Both the position numbers and the translations under genes were made by a program. The notes below the pieces were generated by a model. It did no database searches and had not been told where the DNA came from. It saw nothing but the letters and a program-made list of their open reading frames with translations. A stretch of DNA of 64,000 bases from WHSW01 sp963759295 (GTDB lineage: Bacteria; Actinomycetota; Thermoleophilia; Solirubrobacterales; 70-9), in the NCBI GenBank assembly GCA_963759295.1, contig CAVWYT010000010.1, forward strand, positions 124,001 through 188,000, given 5' to 3'. Of this stretch, positions 18,071 through 26,898 are shown piece by piece (within the stretch, counting starts at the first letter, position 1; every line of letters begins with the position of its first letter).

Positions 18071-19571
18071 TCAGACGGATTCTGTCGACGCGCCGTCTGT
18101 GGCGTTCGCCCGTGATCGACGATTGGCACCTCGCCATGGGGCGAGCAGGGAGACCACCTCCACTGCTAGGAGTGGTGTGAAGCGGGCTGCGAAACTGAGT
18201 GCGGCGATCGCGCCAACGCTGATCGCGCACGCGGTTATCCACCCACCCCCAAGACCGCTCGGCAGCGCCTCTACCACCACGGCGGCGCCGGCCGCTGCAG
18301 CCCCTGCGATCAAGGTGGGAGCTTCCAGCGCTCGAATGTACTCCCTCGCCTCGAGGCCGACCAATTGATGCAAGATCAGGCGTGACACGACCACGAAGCC
18401 CAGGATGGAAACCGCATAGCACCAGGCGATCAGGCTGATCGAGTCAGCCTGGGACGCGAGGGTGAACGTAATCAGCAGCCAGATAGCGATCGCCAGGTTG
18501 AACTTGAAACCGAGGTCGGGTCTGTCCTTCGCCAAATAGACGGCCCCGCTCGGGTTTTCGAGCAACTTCAGTCCACTGACGATCGCCAGTGGTGGCAACA
18601 GGGTGACGGTTGTCTCCCATCCAGGGCCGAAGACCGTGGGTACCAACACCGATGCTGCGGCCGCCGCGAGGGCAAGGCCGGGCCAAGTTATCGCCGCCGC
18701 CACCCGGGAGACGGCCAGGAGCCCTCTCCGGAGGTGCGCATCGTCCTCGCTCACCCTCGCGAAGAAGGGAAAGGACACGGTGCCGATGATCGGCCCGATC
18801 CGCTTGAGGGGTGCTACGGCAAGCTCATAGGCAAGCGTGTACGCCCCTAGTAGCTCCGGTCCCAGGGTCTTGCCGATGACCAGGTAGTCGACGTTGGCGG
18901 CGAAATAGTTGACCGCACCGCTCGCCAACCCGGTAGGCCGCGAATCCGAGGTGGGGCCTGACCAAGCGCATCCGCGGAAGGCCGATCGGGTTCCAGATCC
19001 TGGCGCCGATACCGACCAGGAAAGCGCTCCGAGTGAGATTCGCCCCGGCAAAGCCGATAGCGAACGAGGCGGCGCCTTGGTCGGCGAACGCGGCCAGGAT
19101 CGCGACGACGGAGCCGGCGATGGCGGCGGAACCGTTCGCGGCGGCGATCACCCGGAAGCGGAGCTCCCTTTGCAGCAAGACCATGAACTGGCGTCCCGGA
19201 GCGCTCGCGATGACCGATGCGGCGACCCAATGCATCGGACTCCGCAGCCCTTCAGCGTCAAAGAAGTCGGACACTGGGGTCGCCAGCGCAATCACGACTA
19301 GCGCGAGGAGGAGGCCTGCCAGGACGTTCGTCCAGAACAGCGAGGTGAGCGTTGGTCGGTCTGCGACCTTGCGCGCGATGATCACATCGCTGAGACCCCC
19401 GTCGTCGAAGGCGGCGCTCAAGTTGATGACCAGAATCGAGAGGCCAATCAGGCCAAACTCGGCTGCAGAGAGCAGCTGGGCGAGGACGGCGAGCTGTATC
19501 AGCTGCGCAGCCGCCGTGACTAGGCTCGCACCGGCCGTCCAGCGAACGCCCGATTCAGCCCGTTCACGCAT
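18071..19571 (-). CDS. Wzx-type polysaccharide flippase (MOP superfamily), one frameshift
   Basis: About 500 residues with 12 or more hydrophobic segments. The N-terminus reads RWTAGASLVTAAAQLIQLAVLAQLLSAAEFGLIGL and the central NYFAANVDYLVIGKTLGPELLGAYTLAYELAVAPLKRIG segment is characteristic of Wzx/lipopolysaccharide flippases. The frame changes near 18930, just before that segment. It moves undecaprenyl-linked repeat units across the membrane for polymerisation. Lies with the neighbouring methyltransferase on the minus strand, opposite to the glycosyltransferases. Confidence 0.85.
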
Positions 19572-19639
19572 GCCAGGAGCCCATCTAGTGGCGTCTCAAG
19601 CCGGCGGGCGAGGGCGGTGCCGACCGTCGCACCGGCGGC

Positions 19640-20412
19640 CTAAGGTCGTCTGACGGCCGCCGGCTTGGTGGCCTCCATGTAGAGCGAGCCCGGCTTGGAT
19701 TCGCCCCCAGCCGAGTCGAAATCCAACCCGTACTGCGCCCAATCGTCGATGTCACTGGTGTTGAACCGGTGCACCCGAGCCCGCTCGAATCCGGCCGCCG
19801 CGAGCAGTTCCCCCAAGTTGATGCGGTCGTACATCCATTGGTGGGTTTCTCCGCGACGCCGAGCGTCTCCGAGAACCACGCGTTCGAGCGTGCGGCGAGC
19901 GATCCCCTGGCTACGAGCGCTGTACGCCTCCCGCCGGACGCTTTGCTCGATAATGGCCGCGACAAAGGCATCGTGGTCGCCGGGGTTCGTGCTCCCCCGG
20001 GCGGCTTCCTCGAGATCGGCGAGATACCTCCTGCAGAGGAGCTCGAGATCCGGGACCACGATGCGATGGATTCCGCCGGGTCGCAGGGCGCGGAAGACGC
20101 GACCCATGAACTCTGGGGCGTGATCTCGGTCCAGGTGCTCAAAGAGGTGGGAGTGATAGATGACGTCAACGCTGGAATCGGGAACCGGCAGACCCTTCCC
20201 AGATTGTGGACGAGCACGTTGTCCGGGAGCTGCGAGAGACGCTCACGCCGCGTCCGATCGAGCAGCGGACGCATGACGATGCGGAGCGCCCGACTGCGGC
20301 GGAGCCGCACGTATGGGGACCAGTCGATGTTGAGAACGTCGGGATGGCTGCTGGTTTTGGTCCCGCATCCGAGGTTGAGGACAGTGCGGCTTCCGGCGTT
20401 CGCGGGACGCAT
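19640..20412 (-). CDS. SAM-dependent methyltransferase, one frameshift
   Basis: Starts MRPANAGSRTVLNLGCGTK with motif I NLGCG, and after a frame change near 20190 continues EFMGRVFRALRPGGIHRIVVPDLELLCRRYL, which is the post-motif-III part of Methyltransf_11-type enzymes found in polysaccharide loci. The acidic segment between (a HSHLFEHLDRDHAPEF-like motif) is recoverable in the third frame. About 257 residues. Same strand as and upstream of the flippase, separated by 68 bases. Target presumed to be a sugar or terminal residue. Confidence 0.7.
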
Positions 20413-20548
20413 TCGAGCGATCAGTCTAGATAGACCGTAGACCAGCGCCCGGGTCTCGACCCGACGCGGGAGGAGTGTTCGCGATGACCGAAACCGGATC
20501 GGGGGTTGAGGTGTCTAACAGGGTGACGACGCCTAGACTCTGCCAGCC

Positions 20549-22464
20549 GTGGCCCCGCAGCCGATACTCGAGCGCTGGCGTCGCCCCGCCATGAGCAACC
20601 CATCCGCCTCCGCAGCCAGGCCCCCCAGGACCGGATCGGCGACGAGTGTCGGGGCGAATCAGCATCTCGAAACCGAACCCGGGCCGGCCCGGATGACACG
20701 CCTATCCCGCTGGCTCTCGCTCTATGGGCCGCTTCTTCTCGCTCTCTACTTCGTGACGACCACCCGCTGGGGCGGTTACCTGCTGCCGGGGCCTCCCTAC
20801 GTCGGAGACATCGCCCTGGCCGGCTTGATCGCACATCGCCTCTGGACGCTGGCGCGCTTTTCGACGCCAGAGCCCTTGCTGAGCCGAGCGATCGTTGTAC
20901 CCGCGGCGCTGCTTCTCCTCGTCTCGATCCTCGTGTTTGCGCTTGGGGAATGGACCGTCACCGCGCTGCGTGATGGAGCTCCGTACCTGTACGCGGTCCT
21001 CGTGTTCTTCGGCCAGTCATACCGCTCGGTTCCTACGCTCACGACAGAGCGGTTGATCTACGGCGCCCTCGTCCTGCATTCGCTCTGGTTCGGAGTCGGC
21101 GAGCTCTTCCCGGCGCTCTACCCCGAGGTGGCCACGCCCGGAAGCGGCGAGGTGCTGCTGTTGGGCGGGCGGGGTGACGTCGACGGCGCGCTCGTCGGGA
21201 TCCTCGCCGCACTCGCGCTCGATCGCACGGTCATGGGCCGCACGCCGCTGCCCAGCGCATTGACCGCGGCATGGGCCCTGACAGTGATTCTCGCCAATCA
21301 GTCGCGTGCCGGCCTGCTCGCGAGCGTCTGCGCCTTGGGCTTCATCGCGATCCGTTACGTGGTCCTGTGGCGGGCCGCACTGGCGCCCCGGCCTGCGGAC
21401 GCGAAGCGCCGCCCGCGGTGCTCTTGGTCGCCGTTGGATGGGCCCGGCTCTCGCCGTGTTGGTGACCGTGCTCGTGCCGGTGGCGACGGTGGCGGCGGCA
21501 GGGCAACCTCCGTCGTTCGAGCGGTCGGCCAACTTCTTCACCGGCGACGCTGAAAGCGAATCCTTTCCGACCGCGTCGAGCCCAGGCGGGTCGAGTAAGG
21601 GTGTCGTCGTCGGCGAGATCGACCCGGGGTCGCCGGCCGATTCCAAGCTCCGGTCCGGCGACAAGATCGTCGCGGTCGACGGCGTCCCCGTTCGTGGAGA
21701 CGAGACGAGGATCTACGACCAGGTCCAGACTCACCAGTGCCCGGACCTCGATCCCGAAGACGGCTGCCTCGCGGCGACAGCCGCCAAGGTGCGCGTGATT
21801 CGGGACGGCAAGCCGCTGCTGGTGGAGATCTTGCCCGCCTACGACGCCCAGCTTGCGCGGATGAGGCTTGGCATCTCCTCTTTCGGTCCCGTCGACAACG
21901 AGCGCGGGGGAATCCGGCGGCTCGGTCTCAGAGCCGCCCGAGCCCGTCAGTCGCTATGGAGCGAACAGCGGTGTGGATACCGTGCGGGCACGAGGCGAGG
22001 GCTGGCGTACGGTGATCGAATGGATCGGCGACGGTGGCATCTCGCGGGTCGCCCTCGGTGTCGGGTTCGGTCCACACTACCTGCAGCTCTCGGGGGCCGA
22101 CGTGGTGTTCCTTGGAAAGGTGGCCGACCCGGATGTGCGAGCAGTTCATAACTTCCTCATCAATACGTGGGCGCGTCTGGGCGCAGTAGGCGCAATGTTG
22201 GTCGTCACGCTCGCGGTGCTGGCGGTGGTCGCGGCGTTCCGCCTGGCGACGCGCGCTGCCGTGCCCCCCGATCTCGACCTGTTCGCGGGCCTCCTCGTGG
22301 TCGCGCTTCCGATCACGGCGCTGCTCGGAGTAGTCTTCGAGTCCCCCTTCGGGGCGATTCCGTACTTCTGGGCTGTCGGATATCTCGGCGCGCGAATGGC
22401 CGAGGAGGGACTCTGGCGGCGTCAGCCGGTGCCCACCCGCCGAGCCGAGGCCCCCACACCCTGA
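20549..22464 (+). CDS. O-antigen ligase/polymerase-like membrane protein with embedded PDZ domain, two frameshifts
   Basis: N-terminal membrane helices (WLSLYGPLLLALYFV, RAIVVPAALLLLVSILVFAL, LTAAWALTVILANQSRAGLLASV) and the C-terminal part (WRTVIEWIGDGG, GVGFGPHYL, VRAVHNFLINTWARLGAVG, then two helices) are those of the Wzy/WaaL O-antigen ligase family. The His in the VHNFL motif sits in the catalytic extracytoplasmic loop. Between them, at about 21595-21880, lies a PDZ fold: GVVVGEIDPGSPADSKLRSGDKIVAVDGVPVRG, then a cysteine-bearing insert and AAKVRVIRDGKPLLVEILP. It closely resembles the PDZ of site-2 (RseP-type) proteases, including the tail AQLARMRLGIS. The frame changes near 21430 and 21905 flank but do not create the PDZ, which is open in one frame. 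A TAGACT -10-like box (20534-20539) lies 10 bases before the GTG; ATG at 20591 is the alternative start. Confidence 0.7.
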
Positions 22465-22468
22465 AGCG

Positions 22469-23167
22469 GTGAACTTGGCCGCCCAAGAGAACCCATACGA
22501 CCTGGGAGACGACCGCGGCCTCGGCCCGCTGATCGCGCTCGCCGGGAGACTCTCGAGCAAGGCACGGGAGAAGCGATACCGTGAGTATCGCGAGATCATG
22601 CGGCCCGCCGCCGGCGACAGGATTCTGGACTTGGGCTGCGGTGGATATTGGTCATTGGCGCACCTCGATCCCAAGGCGCACATCACGGGGGTCGATCTGG
22701 TCGAGCGCCCCGGATTCGACCGGCCCAACCAGAGGTTCGTGCGCACGGACGCATGCGCGCTGCCGTTCGAGGATCAGAGCTTCGAGATCGCGTATGCGAA
22801 TTCCCTGGTCGAGCACATCGCCCCGGCGCGGCGGCAGGCGTTCGCGGATGAGGTCCGACGGGTCGCCCGACGTTATTGGGTCCAGACCCCGCACTATTGG
22901 TTTCCGGTCGAGCCACACGCGTTGCTCCCGGGCGTCCAGTTTCTCCCGGCGGCTGCGAGGCGAGCTCTCTGGCGTGCATCACCCCGAGGGGTCGAGTACG
23001 AGGAGTCGCTCCGCCTGCTCACCGTACGCGAGCTGCGGAGCTTGTTCGGCGACGCGTTGATCCTGCGAGAGCGAGTCGGGCCACTGACAAAATCACTGGT
23101 CGCGGTCGGACCGCGTGATCGCTTTGGTGATCTGGCGTCCAGGAGCGGCAAGGGTCTGGCGTTTTAG
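22469..23167 (+). CDS. Class I SAM-dependent methyltransferase
   Basis: Intact, 232 residues, GTG start four bases after the ligase stop. Motif I is ILDLGCGGYWSLAHL, followed by HITGVDLVERPGFDRPNQRFVRTDACALPFEDQSFEIAYANSLVEHI and a family-typical VRRVARRYWVQTPHYWFPVEPHALLPG. This subgroup is common in actinobacterial polysaccharide and glycolipid clusters. Target unknown; a sugar hydroxyl or lipid-linked intermediate is likely. Confidence 0.8.
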   Translation: MNLAAQENPYDLGDDRGLGPLIALAGRLSSKAREKRYREYREIMRPAAGDRILDLGCGGYWSLAHLDPKAHITGVDLVERPGFDRPNQRFVRTDACALPFEDQSFEIAYANSLVEHIAPARRQAFADEVRRVARRYWVQTPHYWFPVEPHALLPGVQFLPAAARRALWRASPRGVEYEESLRLLTVRELRSLFGDALILRERVGPLTKSLVAVGPRDRFGDLASRSGKGLAF

Positions 23168-23238
23168 GTGCGGCCGACCTCGTCGGCATGCACCGCCAGG
23201 CTCTTGCGTGCGGTCCCCTCCATCACGATGAGGGAACC

Positions 23239-24405
23239 GTGAAGGTCCTTCAGGTCCATGCGAGATATCGCGGCCGTGGTGGCGAGGACACCACGGTCGA
23301 GAACGAGCGTGCGTTGCTGACAGCGGCCGGGCATTCAGTCCGCCTGTTCGCCGGCCAAAACGCGGTCGGCGCGGTCGGCGCGGCTCGTCAACTTGCGAAA
23401 TCGGCATGGAACGCCGGTGCGGCGAGGAGGCTCACCCGGGCGATCGATGAGTTCGACCCCGATCTGGTGCACGTGCACAACACTTGGTTTGCGCTCTCTC
23501 CCGCAGTCCTAGCGGCTGCCAGCCGCAAGGAGTTGCCGGTAGTGATGACACTGCAGAACTACCGGCTGGTCTGCGTCAGCGCGAACCTCTTTCGGAGCGG
23601 CACGCTGTGCGAAGACTGCGTTGGGCGATCACCGTTGCCCGGCGTGATGCATCGCTGCTATCACGACAGCGTGCTGACGTCGGGCATCGTCGCGACCCAG
23701 ATGGCATGGCACCGGCGGGCAGGCACCTGGGAGCGTTTCGTTGATGCCTACGTGGCGGTGAGCGAGTACGGAGTGGAGCGCCACGTCGCCGGCGGAGTGC
23801 CGCGCGAGCGGATCCTCGTAAAGGACAACTTCGTGCGCGATCCGGGCCCCAGGGCTCGGCCGCCATCCGAGTCGGCGGAGGTCCTATTCGTCGGGCGGAC
23901 CGATCCGGAGAAGGGACTCGATTCTTTGCTGCGCAATTGGCAGAAGGCCGCCCCCGAAGGGCTCCGTCTGGTCGTGATCGGACCCGTCGAAGCCGAGCGC
24001 AGACCTGCCACAGCGAGCATTCAGTTCCTGGGGTGGTTGGATTCCGATGAGGTCACAAGGCGGATGAAGCGCGCACGCGCGCTGGTCCTCCCATCGTTGT
24101 GGCCCGAAGCACAGCCCCTGGTATTGCTGGAGGCGCTTGCCGCGGGGCTGCCGGTGGTCGGAACCGCGATCGGCGGCATCGATGAGGTCCTTCGAGATTG
24201 CGCCGGTTCGTGGCGCGTGCCGCTCGGGGCCGCCGAGGAGTGGCAAGCATCACTGCGGCAGCTCGGCGATGGAGAGGCCGTCGATGGCGTCGGGGCGCGC
24301 TCGCGGGCGCTCTATGAGGACCGATTCGCCCCGGAGGTCGCGCTGCGCGAGCTGCTTCGGGTGTACCGGCTGGCCGCCGAGCGGCGCGTTTTCCGTCGCC
24401 GGTGA
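23239..24405 (+). CDS. GT4-family glycosyltransferase
   Basis: Intact, about 388 residues from the GTG at 23239 (VKVLQVHARYRGRGGEDTTVENERALL, the usual start of this subgroup). It shows DLVHVHNTWFALSPAVLAA and VVMTLQNYRLVCVSANLFRSGTLCEDC, where the two cysteines typify a group of capsule transferases. The donor domain has VLFVGRTDPEKGLDSLLRNW and LPSLWPEAQPLVLLEALAAGLPVVGTAIGGI. An upstream in-frame ATG (23188) would add 17 unconserved residues. It completes the plus-strand glycosyltransferase series and converges with the next gene. Confidence 0.85.
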   Translation: MKVLQVHARYRGRGGEDTTVENERALLTAAGHSVRLFAGQNAVGAVGAARQLAKSAWNAGAARRLTRAIDEFDPDLVHVHNTWFALSPAVLAAASRKELPVVMTLQNYRLVCVSANLFRSGTLCEDCVGRSPLPGVMHRCYHDSVLTSGIVATQMAWHRRAGTWERFVDAYVAVSEYGVERHVAGGVPRERILVKDNFVRDPGPRARPPSESAEVLFVGRTDPEKGLDSLLRNWQKAAPEGLRLVVIGPVEAERRPATASIQFLGWLDSDEVTRRMKRARALVLPSLWPEAQPLVLLEALAAGLPVVGTAIGGIDEVLRDCAGSWRVPLGAAEEWQASLRQLGDGEAVDGVGARSRALYEDRFAPEVALRELLRVYRLAAERRVFRRR

Positions 24406-24413
24406 CCCTTCGG

Positions 24414-25313
24414 CTAGCCGGGCCGCAGCTCGACTCGCGGCGTGGTCCCCCTTGTGTCCGGGCGCCACAGTCGCGAAGCCTGGAGTCCGACAAGCATGAG
24501 GAACGCGGGATTAAGGAGCACGTAGCGCCGCCAGAGGCGCCTCGGGTTCTGGAGCAGCCGGTAAAGCCACTGCAGACCTGCGGATTGGACCCACGCCGGG
24601 GGTTCCTTCAAGGTCCCCGCGTGGTAATCGAATGCCGCACCGACCGCGACCGTCGGCATCTCTAGCCGCTCGCGGAGTTCGAACACGAACACCTCCTGGC
24701 GTGGGCACCCCAACCCAACGAAGGTCATCCGCGCTCCCGATCGCTGGATCTCATTTACGAGCTCGTCGCGCTCGGTCGCTGACATCTCGCGAAATCTAGA
24801 GCTCCGCGAGCCCGCAATCACGATCTCGGGGTGGCGTCGGCGCGTTGCCCGCTCAAGGGCATCCAGTACCTCCTCGGAGCTGCCGAAGAAGAACACCGGC
24901 AGCGAGGACGCCTCCGCGGCAGCGAGCAGGCGCGACATGAGGGCCGGCCCGTAAACCCGGTCGGGCAGCCGGTGCCCATGGAGAAGACGGAGCGCCCATC
25001 TCACCGGCTGCCCGTCCGGGGTCACGAGCTCGAGCGAGTTCAGCCGATGTCGCTGCTCGGCGCCGAGCACTCCGGTCATCACTCCATGCACAGCAAGCGG
25101 GCTGACCCCGTAGGGCTCGCCCGCCCGAGCCGCGTCGACGACGTGGTTGACAGCGGCCTCATAGTCGACGCCGTCGACGAGCACGCCGAGGACGTTGTTT
25201 TTGCCGAGATCCAGCAAGATCCGAGGATAGTGGTCAATCGCGGCGCTGACCAACCTCTCGGGGGGCCGACGCCGTGCCCATGGATCCGGATGATGCGTCA
25301 ACGCCCGATTCAA
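24414..25313 (-). CDS. WecG/TagA/CpsF-family glycosyltransferase
   Basis: Intact, 299 residues. Conserved family blocks are NVLGVLVDGVDYEAAVNHVVDAA, LVTPDGQPVRWALRLLHGHRLPDRVYGPALMSRLLA, LPVFFFGSSEEVLDALERA and MTFVGLGCPRQEVFV. These match GT26 enzymes, which add N-acetylmannosaminuronic acid or a related sugar to a lipid-linked acceptor at an early step. Cytoplasmic, membrane-associated. It is the last polysaccharide gene before rpmG, transcribed away from it. Confidence 0.85.
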   Translation of the reverse strand: MNRALTHHPDPWARRRPPERLVSAAIDHYPRILLDLGKNNVLGVLVDGVDYEAAVNHVVDAARAGEPYGVSPLAVHGVMTGVLGAEQRHRLNSLELVTPDGQPVRWALRLLHGHRLPDRVYGPALMSRLLAAAEASSLPVFFFGSSEEVLDALERATRRRHPEIVIAGSRSSRFREMSATERDELVNEIQRSGARMTFVGLGCPRQEVFVFELRERLEMPTVAVGAAFDYHAGTLKEPPAWVQSAGLQWLYRLLQNPRRLWRRYVLLNPAFLMLVGLQASRLWRPDTRGTTPRVELRPG

Positions 25314-25383
25314 GCGGGGGACGACTTTGGGCTCCGCACGGTCGCGCTGCTTGCGCCTTCGACTGGCTTTCCCGGCAGCGCGC

Positions 25384-25389
25384 TATCCT
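25384..25389 (+). promoter_or_regulatory. -10-like box before rpmG
   Basis: TATCCT lies 96 bases before the rpmG ATG in the 172-base gap after the divergent WecG-type gene. No convincing -35. The gap also contains a T-run near 25435-25441 without a clear hairpin. No tRNA was found here. Confidence 0.3.
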
Positions 25390-25485
25390 TGCGCCGTCCT
25401 CGTGCTTCGCCCGATAGCTGGGTGCGGCGGAGGTCTTTTTTCTGTCGGGACTCAATCGCCCCGGCCCGAGTGATCAGAGGAGCAG

Positions 25486-25650
25486 ATGGCTCGCGGAGAC
25501 GTCCGAATCGCTGTCACCCTCGCGTGCGAGGAGTGCAAGCGACGCAACTACCAGACCAACAAGTCGCGGCGCAACACGCCGGACCGGATCGAGATGCGCA
25601 AGTACTGCCGCTGGTGCGGCCACCACACGGCGCACAAGGAAACCCGCTAG
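25486..25650 (+). CDS. rpmG: Ribosomal protein L33
   Basis: 54 residues, MARGDVRIAVTLACEECKRRNYQTNKSRR and then RKYCRWCGHHTAHKETR. Both CxxC pairs are present, so this is the zinc-binding form. GAGG lies about eight bases before the ATG. Heads the rpmG-secE-nusG set, the usual order before rplK in actinobacteria. Confidence 0.95.
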   Translation: MARGDVRIAVTLACEECKRRNYQTNKSRRNTPDRIEMRKYCRWCGHHTAHKETR

Positions 25651-25660
25651 CCGGGTAGCC

Positions 25661-26221
25661 GTGGCCAAGAGCCGAGCACAGCGAAAGGCAGAGCAGCGCC
25701 GCCGGCGCGAGGCGCGCGGCCAGGGGGGCGCGGCCGCCGAGCTCGACGCCGAGTCGCGGGCCCAGCACGACACGCAGGTGCCGGAGACCGCCGACGTCGT
25801 CGAGGCGGAGCTCGCCGAGCAGGGCGCCGATCTCGACTCGCTCAGGGGGCGTCCCGAAGAGGAGGAGCCGCCCGAGCTCGTCGCCCCGGCGCCCTCTCGC
25901 GCCGACACCCCGCCGCTCGAGCCCGAGCCCGCCGACAAGATCAGCCGCCGCGCCCGGCGTGCCGAGGAGCGCGACCGCAAGCAGCGCGCCAAGCTGTCCG
26001 AGCAACGCAGGGCGCCGAAGGCGGCGCCGGTCGAGCGCCAGCGCGGCGGGGTCACCGGCTTCATCGCCTCCTGCTGGGCGGAGCTCAAGCGTGTCCAGTG
26101 GCCGGATCGCGAGACGCTGATCCAGGCGTCGGCGATCACGATCGTCTTCATCGCCATCATGGCCGCCTACCTCGGCGTCCTCGACGCGGTCTTCAACTGG
26201 GTCGTGCAGCGCATCCTCTAG
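25661..26221 (+). CDS. secE: SecE preprotein translocase subunit with long charged N-terminal extension
   Basis: 186 residues against about 60-120 in most bacteria. The conserved part is C-terminal: GFIASCWAELKRVQWPDRETLIQASAITIVFIAIMAAYLGVLDAVFNWVVQRIL, with the amphipathic helix, the W-P hinge and one membrane helix. The preceding 125 residues are low-complexity: a basic start, an acidic Glu/Ala/Pro stretch and a second Lys/Arg-rich stretch. Acts with SecY and SecG in protein export. GTG start at 25661, 11 bases after rpmG. Confidence 0.9.
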   Translation: MAKSRAQRKAEQRRRREARGQGGAAAELDAESRAQHDTQVPETADVVEAELAEQGADLDSLRGRPEEEEPPELVAPAPSRADTPPLEPEPADKISRRARRAEERDRKQRAKLSEQRRAPKAAPVERQRGGVTGFIASCWAELKRVQWPDRETLIQASAITIVFIAIMAAYLGVLDAVFNWVVQRIL

Positions 26222-26264
26222 CGCCGGCCGCCAACCCTCGAAACCGAAAGCTTCACTCAAAGAA

Positions 26265-26786
26265 ATGTTCCGCTGGTACGTCATCAACACCTATTCAGGA
26301 CACGAGAACAAGGTCAAGCACAACCTCGAGCATCGGGTCGAGACGATGGGCGCCCGCCAGCGCGTGCGCCAAGTGGTCGTCCCCACCGAGCAGGTCTCCG
26401 AGCTCAAGGACGGCCAGCGTGTCGCGGTCGAGAAGCGAACCATGCCCGGCTACGTGCTGGTCAACATGGAGATGACCGACGACGCCTGGAACCTGGTCAA
26501 GAACACCCCCGGGGTGACCGGGTTCGTCGGTTCGCGCAACAAGCCGATCCCCCTCTCCCAGCCCGAGGTCGACCGGCTCATGCACCGCGAGACCGCCGAG
26601 CGCCCGCGCGCCCGGGCGCAGTTCTCGGTCGGCGAGTCGGTGAAGGTGATCTCCGGCCCGATGTCGGACTTCTCGGGCGAGATCGCCGAGATCAACGAGG
26701 ACGCCCAGCGACTCAAGATCCTGGTCTCGATCTTCGGCCGCGAGACGCCGGTCGAGGTCGGCTACGACCAGGTGAAGAAGGTCTGA
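26265..26786 (+). CDS. nusG: Transcription termination/antitermination factor NusG
   Basis: 173 residues. The NGN domain begins WYVINTYSGHENKVKHNLEHRV and contains KRTMPGYVLVNMEMTDDAW; the KOW domain reads FSVGESVKVISGPMSDFSGEIAEINEDAQRLKILVSIFGRETPVEVGYDQV. Binds RNA polymerase and Rho or S10. Normally followed at once by rplK; here rplK lies 3.7 kb further on. Confidence 0.95.
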   Translation: MFRWYVINTYSGHENKVKHNLEHRVETMGARQRVRQVVVPTEQVSELKDGQRVAVEKRTMPGYVLVNMEMTDDAWNLVKNTPGVTGFVGSRNKPIPLSQPEVDRLMHRETAERPRARAQFSVGESVKVISGPMSDFSGEIAEINEDAQRLKILVSIFGRETPVEVGYDQVKKV

Positions 26787-26898
26787 CGACCCTAGGGAGA
26801 CAGCGGCCCGATCCCGACCACGCCCACGGCTGGAATCGCGAGCAGGAAACGGCCTGTGGAGCGTACGCGCCGATCAGAAGCCAAACCTCGGCTCGGTG

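Noticed and set aside
1..25313. Genomic island brought by transposon or phage
   Set aside because: No transposase, integrase, terminal repeats or tRNA attachment site was seen; GC content and start-codon use match the ribosomal region.
25314..25485. Possible tRNA before rpmG, as in many bacteria
   Set aside because: No cloverleaf, T-loop TTCGANTC or acceptor pairing could be found in the gap.
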